In this document: in pieces, positions 1-11,145 of the stretch
How positions within the stretch are numbered: position 1 is the first letter of the stretch
How the letters are laid out: the number at the start of each line of letters is the position of its first letter
NCBI GenBank assembly: GCA_010645155.1
Contig: JAAGOF010000237.1
Coordinates: 1,096-65,095, forward strand
Source: Tigriopus japonicus
Taxonomy: Eukaryota > Arthropoda > Copepoda > Harpacticoida > Harpacticidae
DNA length: 64,000 bases
Direction: 5' to 3'
Notes under the pieces: model-generated
What the model was told of the DNA's origin: nothing
What the model saw: only the letters and a program-made list of their open reading frames with translations
The model's database searches: none
Translations under genes and position numbers: made by a program

Positions 1-15
1 CTAAACCATCTTCCC
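1..15 (-). repeat. possible 5' head of a SINE running off the left edge
   Basis: On the minus strand these bases read GGGAAGATGGTTTAG. They match the first bases of the tRNA-derived SINE found at 43867-44111 (GGGAAGATGGTGTAG). The rest would lie outside the window. Just upstream on the same strand, 20-75 is a (TAAA/TAGA)-rich stretch that looks like the A/T-rich 3' tail of another SINE. Fifteen bases are weak evidence. Confidence 0.3.
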
Positions 16-1265
16 TATTATCGATTTATTATTTATTTATCTATTTATTTATTTATCTATTATTGCTCTAATCGACCTCAAATCCCGGGCTCAGATAGAG
101 TCCATGAATGTTCGACGATAAATTCTTGCAATTAGCTTAGGCTTAAAGACAGCAAAATGTCTTTTCTCCTTTTAGATCTAAGTGTTTGCCCACTCCGTCA
201 TAATAAATATTTTCCAAAAAGCGCAATGGGTTGTGTTTGTAGGTTTGTTGGATCAACAAAAGGTTCTCACGGCATATTTGTGTAGTTGTAATCAAACTGG
301 GTGTAATTGATAGAAATGTAAGAATTATCTTTTTTAGAATATCTGTGTTATCACTATTTTGAAAAAGGAAGACAAGCAAATCTATCTTAGTGACTTGCAA
401 CTATTTCCATATTCGATAATAAATCGTCCTTACAATCCATTACATTTTTCTATTAATTTACCCACTTGTAGCGTAGTCACTAGTCAGACATGAAACAAAG
501 TTCAAAGCAATATTAATAAGAAAATAAAAATGGGGGCCCTGGGCAATGACGTTGGGGAAGCTTAAAGCTAAGCTGAACCAAACCAAAATGCCACTTGAAA
601 GGTACCCAAACATAAAGTAACACAAATCTCAAGAGAAAAAGTTAAGCATATCAATGTTGGGCTCTGAAATTGATTTTCAAATTGATATTACAGTTATTAT
701 CAACTTTTCCCTTTCAAAATTACGTTTGATTGTCCTGCCTTTTTTTTGATCAAAGATGAGATAAGCCTGACCAAAGTTCTTTCGTTCACCCCCATCACCC
801 TGACTCAGGGAGGCCAAATTGGCATTTCACAAGCCAGGGAAACTTAGTATCGAGCCAGCACAGTGTCCATACATTCGGGAAGAGACAAAACACCTAGTAT
901 TTCACGTAAAATTGCCAACAAGGTCACCACCCAATGTCCTATTTGATGTCGCTGAACAATTATGATACTTGTATATCAATTCAATATCACATCTGGTTTG
1001 CTTACAGTGATGTCTACGCAGCAGGTCGGTGAAGGGACACCAAACAATTCTTCACAAGCTCTGTATTTAATTAAACGATAAGTTACCAAATCATTGGCAT
1101 TGTCCTTGTTGACTAAACCCAAAGAAACCACTGCAATCTTGGCCATCCATCCAACCTGATTTGGCAGTCCTGTTTGTTGTACAAGTGAAGTTGTATTTCT
1201 GAAGTTTGCTGTTGAACAACAAAGTTTGCCTCACTTGACAAAGTTAATTCTCTTCCAAAATCAAG
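16..1265. other. intergenic DNA upstream of WBP11
   Basis: Apart from the A/T-rich tail-like stretch at 20-75, I see no coding potential. The short open frames here have no splice context or recognisable protein content. The last few hundred bases must hold the WBP11 promoter and 5' leader, but no convincing TATA box or initiator stands out. Confidence 0.5.
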
Positions 1266-4200
1266 ATGGGGAAACGTTCCACGAATACCACCAAGAGTGG
1301 TAAATTCATGAATCCCACGGATCAAGCCCGCAAAGAAGCCCGCAAAAAGGAGCTCAAGAAGAACAAGAAACAGAGACAAATGGTCCGCACAGCCGTTCTC
1401 AAGGGCAAAAACCCGCATGAAATCGTGCGAGAGCTTGAGAAACTCGATGACATGGAGTTCAACGTGTTCTCAGCACCACCTCTTAATGATAAGGTGGGCT
1501 CAACATTCCTCCTTAATACCCTTTTCGACTTGAGCGAGATCCTGGGACCCCGGGGACGACGGGATTTTCGAATTTTCATACTAGAGTTTAAATATCGTGA
1601 TTTTGAATTGTGTCCGAATACGTCTCTTAGTGTCTTTTTGTGAAGTTATTATGTCAGTGCCAGATATTTCTAAACGGCTGTAAGAGAATCTGTGGTCACG
1701 GCAACTTAAGTGACAGCTTCGTCAACACATACTTCTAGCCTAATGGGCAAGCTCATCGGAACGGCATCAAACAATGTAGAGAACGATGAGTGGATGTAGT
1801 AGAAGTACTTAGATGTCTGGTAAGCCTGAGGTGCAAGAAAGGAAGTGTACAAGGAGAAGCGGCAAGTGCATGTTTGCCCTGAACTGCATCAAATGACGTA
1901 GAGAACGGTTGACATAACAGAACAAGAAAGAAGTGCAAGTCTAGGGACTCAAGACTAAGAGAGGGTGTGCAATTAAAGAGATGGCAGGTTTGCAAGCAAC
2001 AAAGCTGGCTTGCCCTGAGCTGAGACTTCAATGTGCTTCTCTCAAGCCATCTAAGTAGTTCTTTTGTCTACTCCCAAGGAGCGAGCTCAGGGTGAGCCCT
2101 TAGTGGCTCTAAAGGTGATTGAGGTAGAGCCGCTTCTAGCTATCCCCTCTCTCCTTACTCACAAAAGCTGCTCTGGAAAAGCAAGCTGTCGTGACCACAA
2201 ATTCTCTTACAGCCGTTTATAGCCAGATATTTCTTTCATTTTTGTCAATCGAACTTTTCCAAAGCATTTGAATTTTAGAAAATCCCGTCCCGTGATCCCG
2301 TCAATACCTTTTTGGGAAAATTATAGACTATCCCGTTTTTTCAAAGTAGAAAACCCGTCCCTTGACCAACCCTCTGTTACCAATGCGTATGATGATTTCC
2401 AGTGGGAAAAATTTCACTGCGTTCTTCTGTCAATGAGACCTGGTTTAAACTAGGTAGACTTTCAATTTTCAGCCCAATGGAATGTCAGAGTGAAAAGTTA
2501 TGCCTTCTCAAACTGAAGAGAGCGTAAAATAAATGAGTTCACGCTTTTGTGGTAAAACAATCATGCCTTGAATAGGCAGGCTTTGCGCTTGAGAAATCTT
2601 TGAGATAACCTAATTTTTGACTCCGCGTTGAAACTCATACGTCATCCAATTGAAAAAACGTATTTTTGACAGAAGAACGCCATGAACCATGAACAAAATG
2701 TCAGCTTGTTCCCCTAAATCAATCTGACTCTTGGGGTCAGATTATGACATAGTTGCCGGATGGTGATTCTTGATGCCACTCTGGCAAAATGCTCAATATT
2801 TGTTGAACGCTTGAAAGCCCACTCAGCAGCTGGCAACTATGTCTCAATTTGGCCACAAGAGGCGCTGATCAGGGAGTACAAACTGACATTTTTTGCACTG
2901 ATCAGTGACATGATGATCCTACCAAATACCATCTTCATTCTCATACTCTATGAGCCTCCTACTCTAAGAAATTGAGTGCTTCTCGGTTTAGGTCACGTTC
3001 ATAGTACCTGTAATCTTGTATGGCATTGTTTTATCCAGAAATGTTTATAAGAAAAGATAGGACCCAAATTTTTTTGCCCAAAATTTGACAAAGCAAAGTT
3101 CAAGTTGTTGGGTTTTGGGGAAGTTTTTAATATTATGTTAGGTTCATGTGCTGGATTTTTCCATTTGATTGACGAAGCCAATTTCGACCTGAAAAGAAAA
3201 AAAAAACAAGTCCAGACAATTTAAAGAAAAGATAATAATACCGACATTTAAACCTAAATGCGACAAATCATGAGTTTATTGCAATTTAAAGGTTGGATTG
3301 GCAATTAATTACGTCCAATTTTTGTGAACTTCAAAGGTGTTGTTTATTTCCCAGAAATCTGCGTCCCTACATATTTAGTTCCTAAGGCTAAATTTGTCTT
3401 ACTATTGCCTATTCAGGTTTGAAATGACGGTATTGGTGACGATGCGAGGTCCGGATGAAAGAACAACAAATGAGTGTTGCCAGATATTACAAAATGAGTA
3501 GTTTCAAGCTAAATAATGGCAAATGCCAATCAACAGAAAACACTTATCTTTCATTTTAAATATTTCCACTTTCAAAATATAAAGAAAAACGTCTTAAGAT
3601 TTGGCCAAAAGAAAATTTTCATTGCTCAAACAAGCATTTTTTTCTAAAATTCATACTTGCAGTTAAAGTATTTTGTGTTGAACATCTGAATTGCTTTAAA
3701 TCACTACTATCTAGGTTTTCAAATTTGTTTGCTGAAATGCCAAAGCATGACAGAAACAATTTGCTTCCATCTAGCTGAATCAGACCCTCTTTTTTTGGCA
3801 TGATTTGTTCGTAAAGTTCTGGTGTCACTGATTTGCTCTTTCGACCGGACCTCTCATCGTCACCATTATCGATATGATTGCGTTCCGTAGTTTGCCCTTT
3901 ATAAATCCTAGCAATCGATAACCTTTTTGTTAAAGAGCGAGACTTGCGCTGGGAGGCTTCAAACCTTCAAATCGAAAAAATGGTCTTGTATGAAAACATT
4001 TTAAACCTAACAAAAGAAAAACCTGGACACACCTGAGTTTATTTGCAAATGAATTTGCTAGCCAATTTGAATTATTTCTCCAATCAAGGAATATGCTTCC
4101 TAGCCCACTAAAAAAGGATATTTCCAATTTTAGGTTATGCGAGAAAAGAGGCGGAAATTGCACGAGACCTGGAATCGAGTGATCCACATGTACGAGAAAG

Positions 4201-7200
4201 ATGACCAACCTCAATACATTGAGCTCAAAAAGCTTTGGCACAACTATTTGTCTCGTAAACGGGAGCTTATGCAGCAATTTGAAGCGGTCAAGAACACAGA
4301 GAATGTCTTGGTCGACGAAATCCCTTTGCCTTCAGCCACTGGGGGAGAAAACCCTGAAGGGCCTGAGGGAATTCCCCTACCCCCAGGATCACATACAGAT
4401 GCATGGAAACTGAAAGGAATGCCCAGTGGAGGCATCCTCAAGAAACCCTCTGCCTTGTAAGTTTGATTGATATTCAACACGCCAACAATGGAGGTTGCGT
4501 GAAAAGTTCATTAGTTCTTTTTCTTAAATTTGGTGAGGTTGGTTGGGCCATATAATATTATATTATAGTCAATTTGAAACATGTAACCTTGTAGTTTTTG
4601 TTTGTATGGTATTATTTAAGAGCCTTTCAAAATAATGAAAATCTTCGAGGTTTTGTGAGCACTTCTGATTCATTTGATCTAAAGTGAATGAGAAATAGTA
4701 CTCTAGGTATTGAGAGTGCTAATGTTGATGTTCCAAGGGATCCATTATTCACAATGATATTATCCAAATTAGCAACTTGAATTGGTCGAAATGGGCCTAG
4801 CCAGTTTTACCGCTTGCTTCATGATTTGAAATGCTCACTTTTTGAGCAACCTTTTTTATGTCAAATTTCACACGTTTTTTTTCGTTCTTCTCATTAGGGA
4901 CTCCTTGAAGCCCAAAACGTGTCCAGGCCCCCCAGCTGCATTACCTCCCAAATTAGAAGACTATGAAATGGACCCTGATGAAGGTGAAGGTCAGCAGGCA
5001 CCTCGAGAATCTTCAGTGCGTTTCGACAAAACCGCCTCTTCATCTGCTCCTGCGAAATCTTCTTTGGATCCAGCTCAACAAATCCAACTAAAAATGGTGG
5101 CCTTGGCTGGCCAAGATATTGATCTTTACATGAAGAAAGTAAGTATTTAGTAATTGGTTGAAGAGTCACGTTTCTGAAAGACGTTGTAAGGCCTCTTGAA
5201 AAAGCCAATTTGTGAAAGGTTCAAGAGATATTAAAAATTAAATTGGAATATATGGATAAAATAGACAGGTTGGATAGATCAGCTTTTAGGAAAACTTTTT
5301 TGCTAAAAATAACCATTTTAGCAATTTTTGTAGTTACTTATTTGGGCCAAATATTTGTGGTATTCACTGTTGATGAAGCCATACAAAGAAATACATATGC
5401 AACGTTTGATAAGCTTTAGATCAACTAAGCCTATTCATTGGGAATGGCGAGCAGTGTCGACAAAATATGATTTTCCCCAGGCCCTAATACATAATGGTAC
5501 ATAAGTTAGATTTGCCTCTCCTCTTACAGCTTGAAGAAGTTCACAAATATTCATCCGGTGGTGGCGATCCTTCGCGATCCGTTTCCAACCACCCTCACGA
5601 AGAAGGAACAGGAGCCAAATTCGCCCCCACCAAACCCGATTGGATGCCCGGACCTCCACCCCCTCCTCCTTCCTCCTCCTCAACAACCAATATCTCAGGG
5701 GCTCCTTTACATCAGGACAAACCCAAGAGTGTGAGCTTCAAGCCCAATGAGTTGTTTCCCCCGGGGGCGGTTCCCCCTGGGGTTCAATTGCCCCCGGGTC
5801 CGCCTCCGCCCATGATGAGACACCCACCGTTTCCTGACATGGGTATGGGTGCTCAGAGATCGGCCCCGCCAACGGCCCCGGCAGCGGCCCCAGTCAGACC
5901 TTCGTATGTGCAAAAGACGAGCAGCATTATTGAAGCCAAACCTCAGATGAGGAACCTCAAGTCCATATCTACACGATTTGTGCCCACCAACGTGAAACTG
6001 AGGAAACAAACCGGCAGAGGTAGGTTTCGTTGGATTGGTCCATTGAGATCTATCAAATGCTAGAGGGAGTGTAATCATAAAAACGTGTCACCCATCACCA
6101 ACTTGTGAGCGGACAAAAGTGCGGGAACTTTTGAAATATGTGATCAGGCAAATGACAAACATGCAATTGATGAATCAAAGGTGGAAATAAGCAATGTTTT
6201 TGGGCCAATTTTTGCTATTCTTGAATGAACGGAAGACGTCATGAAATGACCATGCCTTGGATTTGAATATTACCACCAGGAGCTTTTCTGCCAATACTTT
6301 GAATAAGTCCCTGATAGGAAGAACACACATTTAAGTTTTTGCGTTACATTGGGTTTATCCAATGCATAGAAGGACAAAAACTAACTTCTGGCTTCAAGAA
6401 TGACTTTGAAATCGTTGGTCTTGATTCGCAATTTGGTCACTCTGGTCCGCTCAACAATTGCAGAGGTGACATTCTCAACCCCAGAAAAACGTCTTCTGCC
6501 CTCTTGCCAAATCAGTCTGATCAAAACTTGCACGCGATCTAGTATTCAAATCAATATTTAAGGATTGGTCCAATAGAAGATTTTAAAAAACAAACAGATT
6601 TGTTACCCAGATGGCCGTCACAGTATTCAAGACACCCTGAACACTTCCTGGTTCTCAAAAGGAACAACTCGCCGTCAGAGCAAGCCTTCTTTAGGAAGCA
6701 AAGTTGAGCTTCAATCTAAAAGAAAAGTGACAAGCAGCGCCATCTTAAGGTTAAAACCAATCTGGGTACTTCTGCGAAACTTTTGGCCTTAATTTTTGAT
6801 CACTCAATATGACTTTTTGATTTTTGAATGTAGTATTGTAGCTGAACTCAAAAAAACTCGAAATATGAAGAGAAATCAATGCTAAGATCTAAGCTTCAAT
6901 TTTGGCAGCGAGTGTAAGTTCAGGATTTTTTTGAAGTGACGAGACTTTGCCCTGCTTTGCCTCCACCTAACGTCAAATTTTGAAGCTTTGGTTAAACCCT
7001 TTCTTAAGAATTTCCTGGAGTGGAAGACTAGCAAAGAGGAGTATAAAATTAAGGAAGAACAAGATACCAATTATGGTCCTGTGCCAATGAGACCTTGCTT
7101 GTATTGGGTGGATTACGTTTTTCAATTTCAAAGGGTGAAAAACTTTGCTCTCTGAAAGTTCAATGCAAATTCCAATGGCAAGCCATCTTCTGGCAATTGT

Positions 7201-8608
7201 CGATTTATTATATGCTCTCTTCAGTGCATAAGTTTCAAAAAGTATGACTTTTCACTCTGATCTGAAAATTGAAATACGTTGTCTTCTCAATTTGAGCAAG
7301 GTCTCATTTGTTTAGAATGCATTTGAATTGATGATACTGGAAATAATGATTCTCATGATTAGCCTCCTTCTCCAGGAAATTCAGTACTACGTGATTGGCC
7401 AAATCTGAGACTCGAACGAAAGGTCTAGAATTTTTTTTGGACAAAATGTTCCTTGTTTTGTTTTAAGGGAATTTTTATTCCCGTTTTTTAAGTTCAGAAA
7501 TTTCGGTAAATTCAGATAAAATGACGGTAACTTGGCAGAATGTGTGATTCAGGCGTGTACTTATGAATGGTACTTACTTGGTGTTTAAGTTTTGAAAAGT
7601 ACTTCAGTACATTAGTTCTAACGGACTTTGCGTCTTCTTGATTACCCAGATGTTATTGATTCAAATAAAAACGTTTAATGGGGCAAATTTTCCGTCATAT
7701 TTTTGTGCAACAAATGTGGACGGGTTCAAAAGTTTGCAACCTTTTTTTTAGCTTGCTGAAATTTGGAAAGATTTTCATTATTTTTCAAATATCTTTAAAA
7801 ATGCAATAGTACTTTCAGAAGACAAAAGATTGTTTAGAAGCCATACAACAATTTGTTAAGCCATTTTCTTCACCAGGTTTTCTCAAAATGTCCAGATGTA
7901 ATTAGTATTAATGGTTACATTAAAATTGGCCAATTTTAAGGGAGCTCTGGCACAAAAATTTTGAATTTTGATTCGTAAGGGAAGAAAATAGAATTCTTTT
8001 TTTTCGTAAATTTGGCACACAGCTCAAAGGAATTCAATGCGAACTTCTTCATTTTGGGTATAAGTTTGTTATTTCTTAGTTGTCAAATTAGTACTTGCAC
8101 GTTGCCATTAGATAAATGAAATTTCTTCGATTCCTTCGGCCATTTTTGTCATGATGACATCAAGAATTCCAGTTGACATGCCTCACCATATTGTCATCAT
8201 CATAATGGAAACAAATTCTCACCCAACACCATCAAGATCTTGGCAAATCTGTTTACACGAGATTCAAGTCCAAGTGTATTTACCATTTGATTTCCTGTCG
8301 GTTCAATTCTCGTTCAAAGAAGCTTGCTTCTCTTCAAGTAATCCAGATTTGTTTGCCTTGCCAATGAAGAATGATGACAGATGACTCTTAGCTGCCTAAT
8401 TAAACTGAAAGAAAAAAAAGAACATACTGAGCCTTCAGTGAATTAAAGTTCAATTCTCGTTGCAGATGTGTCTGACCCCATGATTTCGTCGATGCTTCAA
8501 CAACAACATCAACAGCAACAACAGATGCCTCGAGCTCCTCCGAATAATAACGCGAAAGACGATGCTTATGCCCAATTCATGTCCGAGATGAATAAATTGC
8601 TCCATTGA
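1266..8608 (+). CDS. WBP11: WW domain-binding protein 11 (spliceosome-associated, PP1 and PQBP1 partner)
   Basis: Five exons: 1266-1493, 4134-4456, 4898-5138, 5530-6019, 8466-8608, giving 474 residues. All junctions are GT-AG and phases agree (0, 2, 0, 1). Exon 1 encodes the highly conserved Wbp11 N-terminal block starting MGKRSTNTTKSGKFMNPTDQ, followed by a very basic K/R-rich stretch. Exon 4 carries the proline-rich WW-ligand region, including PGPPPPPP at about residues 304-311 and PPGPPPPM further on. It also has KSVSF at about 330-334, which fits the RVxF docking motif for protein phosphatase 1. A conserved block around RFVPTNVKLRK closes the exon, and the last exon ends AQFMSEMNKLLH. In other animals this nuclear protein binds the WW domain of PQBP1/Npw38 and is needed for pre-mRNA splicing. 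The ATG follows a clean upstream region and matches the family start. It is shorter than the human protein (641 residues), mainly in the proline-rich part. Introns 1 and 4 exceed 2.4 kb and contain MITEs. Confidence 0.93.
1672..2221. mobile_element. 550-bp non-autonomous transposon in WBP11 intron 1
   Basis: The ends form an inverted repeat of about 30 bases. The left begins AAACGGCTGTAAGAGAATCT and continues GTGGTCACG; the right end reads the complement with one or two mismatches. The element is bracketed by an exact 13-bp direct repeat, GCCAGATATTTCT, at 1659-1671 and 2222-2234. No transposase frame is present. A 13-bp duplication is longer than usual for hAT (8) or Tc1 (2), so part of it may be chance or the superfamily may be different. 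Confidence 0.7.
2419..2680. mobile_element. small MITE with 15-bp terminal inverted repeats
   Basis: GCGTTCTTCTGTCAA at 2419-2433 is perfectly inverted at 2666-2680. Just inside the left end is AATGAGACC, and further in is a CAGAGTGAAAAGT segment; both recur in the element at 7086-7308, so the two look related. It lies in WBP11 intron 1. Target duplication is not clear. Confidence 0.5.
7086..7308. mobile_element. foldback MITE in WBP11 intron 4
   Basis: AATGAGACCTTGCT at 7086-7099 is inverted at the right end (AGCAAGGTCTCATT, ending about 7308). Both arms continue with similar sequence such as TTCAATTT and GTGAAAA. Internal blocks are shared with the element at 2419-2680. No coding capacity. 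Confidence 0.5.
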
Positions 8609-10027
8609 ATCTTGGCAATAGTCCAATTTCGGTCTCCCTTCTTTGTGACATCCTTTGATAGATGTGTCACATGGCTGTCTTGGCAAAGATCTAGGCCCAT
8701 TATTGGACTTAACAAGATTTATACATATTTGAAATGTTTTGCTGCATTTCTAGAATAGCTGAGAATTATCATGTTGGTGAACTTTACCTCTGAAACTGAA
8801 AGAAAAATAACTTTAGTTCTTGAAATGGTTTTAAAATGCGTCATTAAAAAAATCCGTTTTCAAAGTTGATCAAGTATTCTTGGAAGATCATACAATATCC
8901 TTACATTTAATGTTGATCTCCGATCGCCAGATCAGCAAGAGTTTCAAAACTGCTAGATGAACAGGTCAACAAAATAGGTGAGAGTAGAGCCATTATGCTT
9001 AGAGGAGTACGATTTGAGGAAGCAAGAAAGATCCTGAGATTATTCTTGATTATCGTTAATGTGACATAATTATGGGATGCTTGAACTAAATAAAATAATT
9101 ATTTTTGCTATTCTCTCATGTTTCCTGAACAACTTGACCTTATTTTACATTTTCATCCAATCATTGTGTTTTCATACACTGTTTATACCAGAAGTTAAAG
9201 TCAAACAATTTGCCTTTATTGTTTTTACTTATTTTTTTTTACTTATTGTATTTAGTGGTGAGTCTGGGCCAAAAATCATATGCTCGTCCCCTTAGCCATA
9301 GTGGCTCTAGGGTAAATCGAAATCAGAGTTCCTAGGCCTGCACGCAGCATGTGCGTACTGTTTTGAAAACATATTTACTGGTACATCGGTAGTAGTTGGT
9401 ACTGGTAACCACAACTCGCACTACAACCCCCAAATCTCGTCTCAGATGAGATACCAACGGCTCTCCTGTTAAACCAGCGCACTCATCTTCGATGGTTTTG
9501 GTCTTGCCCTTCCCCAAATGGTCTGCCGTGTGTGTATTCTACACACACTCTGTCCCCTTGCCCCACGCACATGGTGGTGGTGGTGGTGGAGTAGTAGTAC
9601 ATCTAGTCTTTATACTGTACTCGTTTGTTTAGGACCATGAACTGGAACTTCGAGACCTGTTTCAAAGGGGGGGGGGGCGACTTGGCTTTCCTTGGAAGAG
9701 AATCGTCTCGTACCCGTTCGGGATTGCAGGGGTACTAAATGATGATGCTCTGCAGTGGTGCACGAGGGTCCTCTGCATGCAGGCTGAAGCTCCTGAAGGA
9801 AGCTAGAAGAAACACCGCAGTCCTGCTGGATTGTTACTAGCCCAAAGTCAAAACGGTCTGTGCGCCGTCTTCCCTGTGCCTCTGCCGCTCTCTCTCAAAG
9901 ATATCTGGTCTAAAGTGGAAAAGCCTGCCTGGAAAAGAAGAACAAGTTTTGCTTCTCTGTGCCTACTAGAACACACTTCGACATCAAGACCTTCTCCATT
10001 CGCCATATTCAAGTGGAGAGTGCAAAA
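8609..10027. other. intergenic DNA between WBP11 and the Ly6 gene
   Basis: No gene seen. It contains a TGG microsatellite (9572-9589) followed by TAG repeats, and a run of eleven G at 9667-9677. The base composition becomes more GC-rich from about 9300, which fits a promoter and 5' leader for the gene starting at 10028, but I cannot place a transcription start. Confidence 0.5.
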
Positions 10028-10841
10028 ATGGCTCAGATTCAGGTCCTGATCTCATTGGTTTTCCTCGCATCCTTTGTCAAATTCGGTAAGCATCGGAAAT
10101 TTGTCATGTGTTCCAAACTTTCCAAGTGATGACAACCTCAAAACCGAGGATGGAACCAATTTCTTTTGGCATTGTTTTTTCTGTTATGTAACAAACAACA
10201 ACGGCCTACATTGGAGTTTGTGGTGTACTTTGGTAGCTTCCTCAAAACGACCACGAGGCAGGCATTTGGGGACACCAGATCAAAGTGGGTCTTGTCGTTT
10301 GTGATATCGGAGATATTTTTAGCCCCAAAGGTACTTCCAAACGGAAAATGTAAAAATGACTCCTCACGTTTTCTCTTCCAGGCGAATGCTTGCAGTGCCA
10401 CCAATGTACTTCCTACACAGATGCCCAATGCAACGACCCCTTCCATTACGAACCCGCTCGAGAGGGAGAGAAGCCCAAGCCAAAGACCTTGGAGTTCTTG
10501 AAGGAGTGCCCCAATGATGGCAAGAACTACACCCTGTGCCGAAAGATCTACCAACATGGTAAGTGAATAAGTCAGATAGAGACAGTGGTCAAGCAGCTTT
10601 TGGCAAACCGCCGTTAAACATGAGAAAATTGTCCCTCTTTGCAGTTCGAGATGACGTCAGGATCATCCGCTCGTGTGGCTACGAGAAATACGAGAAAGGA
10701 GATTGCTACAAGACCGTCTTGGAGGAGTACAACACGTATGTGTGTCAGTGCGAAGAAGATGGGTGCAATTCCGGACACAGTCTGAAGATGCCGTTGGTGG
10801 TGTTGGCCGTATCGAGCGCCTTGGCCCGTCTGTTTCATTAA
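10028..10841 (+). CDS. secreted, GPI-anchored Ly6/uPAR (quiver-like) protein
   Basis: Three exons: 10028-10085, 10382-10558, 10645-10841; phases 1 and 1; 143 residues. Residues 1-20 (MAQIQVLISLVFLASFVKFG) form a signal peptide. The mature part begins ECLQCHQC and holds about eleven cysteines, ending with CQCEEDGCN, the C-C-x(5)-CN closure typical of Ly6/uPAR three-finger domains. One N-glycosylation sequon, NYT, is present. The C-terminus LKMPLVVLAVSSALARLFH is a short hydrophobic tail of the kind replaced by a GPI anchor. Arthropods have many such proteins, including quiver/sleepless, crok, twit and bero; some modulate ion channels or septate junctions. I cannot assign an orthologue. The gene converges on the coiled-coil gene, with about 300 bases between stop codons. 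Confidence 0.85.
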
Positions 10842-10995
10842 ACACATGTGCTAGCCATGCAGCAGGACTTCACAACATTGAGAATCTCCATCCACAAACA
10901 TTTTCATGAACTGTGTGCGAAGTAGTACAGAATAGGTTGATCCGGACGAGCGTGCGGTTCCGGCCCAGCACGTGAATGCTCAAATGGCTTTTCTA

Positions 10996-11001
10996 AATAA
11001 A
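10996..11001 (+). promoter_or_regulatory. polyadenylation signal of the Ly6 gene
   Basis: An AATAAA hexamer lies 155 bases after the Ly6 stop codon, within the short gap before the convergent gene. Confidence 0.55.
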
Positions 11002-11145
11002 CGCGAATGAGTAAAAAATGTACCATGTGATGGTGTGGGTGGCTTTTCTAAAGACCAACGTAAACAAGGAACATAAGCGATCATCTATTCATAAACATCA
11101 AGCATGACAAGAGAGAGGGGAAGAGAGGGTAAACATGTGCGATCC

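Noticed and set aside
1541..2310. A second, outer foldback around the 1672-2221 transposon (ACGGGATTTTC at about 1560 and inverted at about 2285)
   Set aside because: Only about 11 bases match perfectly, in sequence rich in CCCG; too weak to call an element.
2853..2865. CCACAAGAGGCGC as a CTCF site
   Set aside because: It resembles the CTCF core but is one base short of the required spacing; the same word at 42283 and 43276 is part of a transposon arm.
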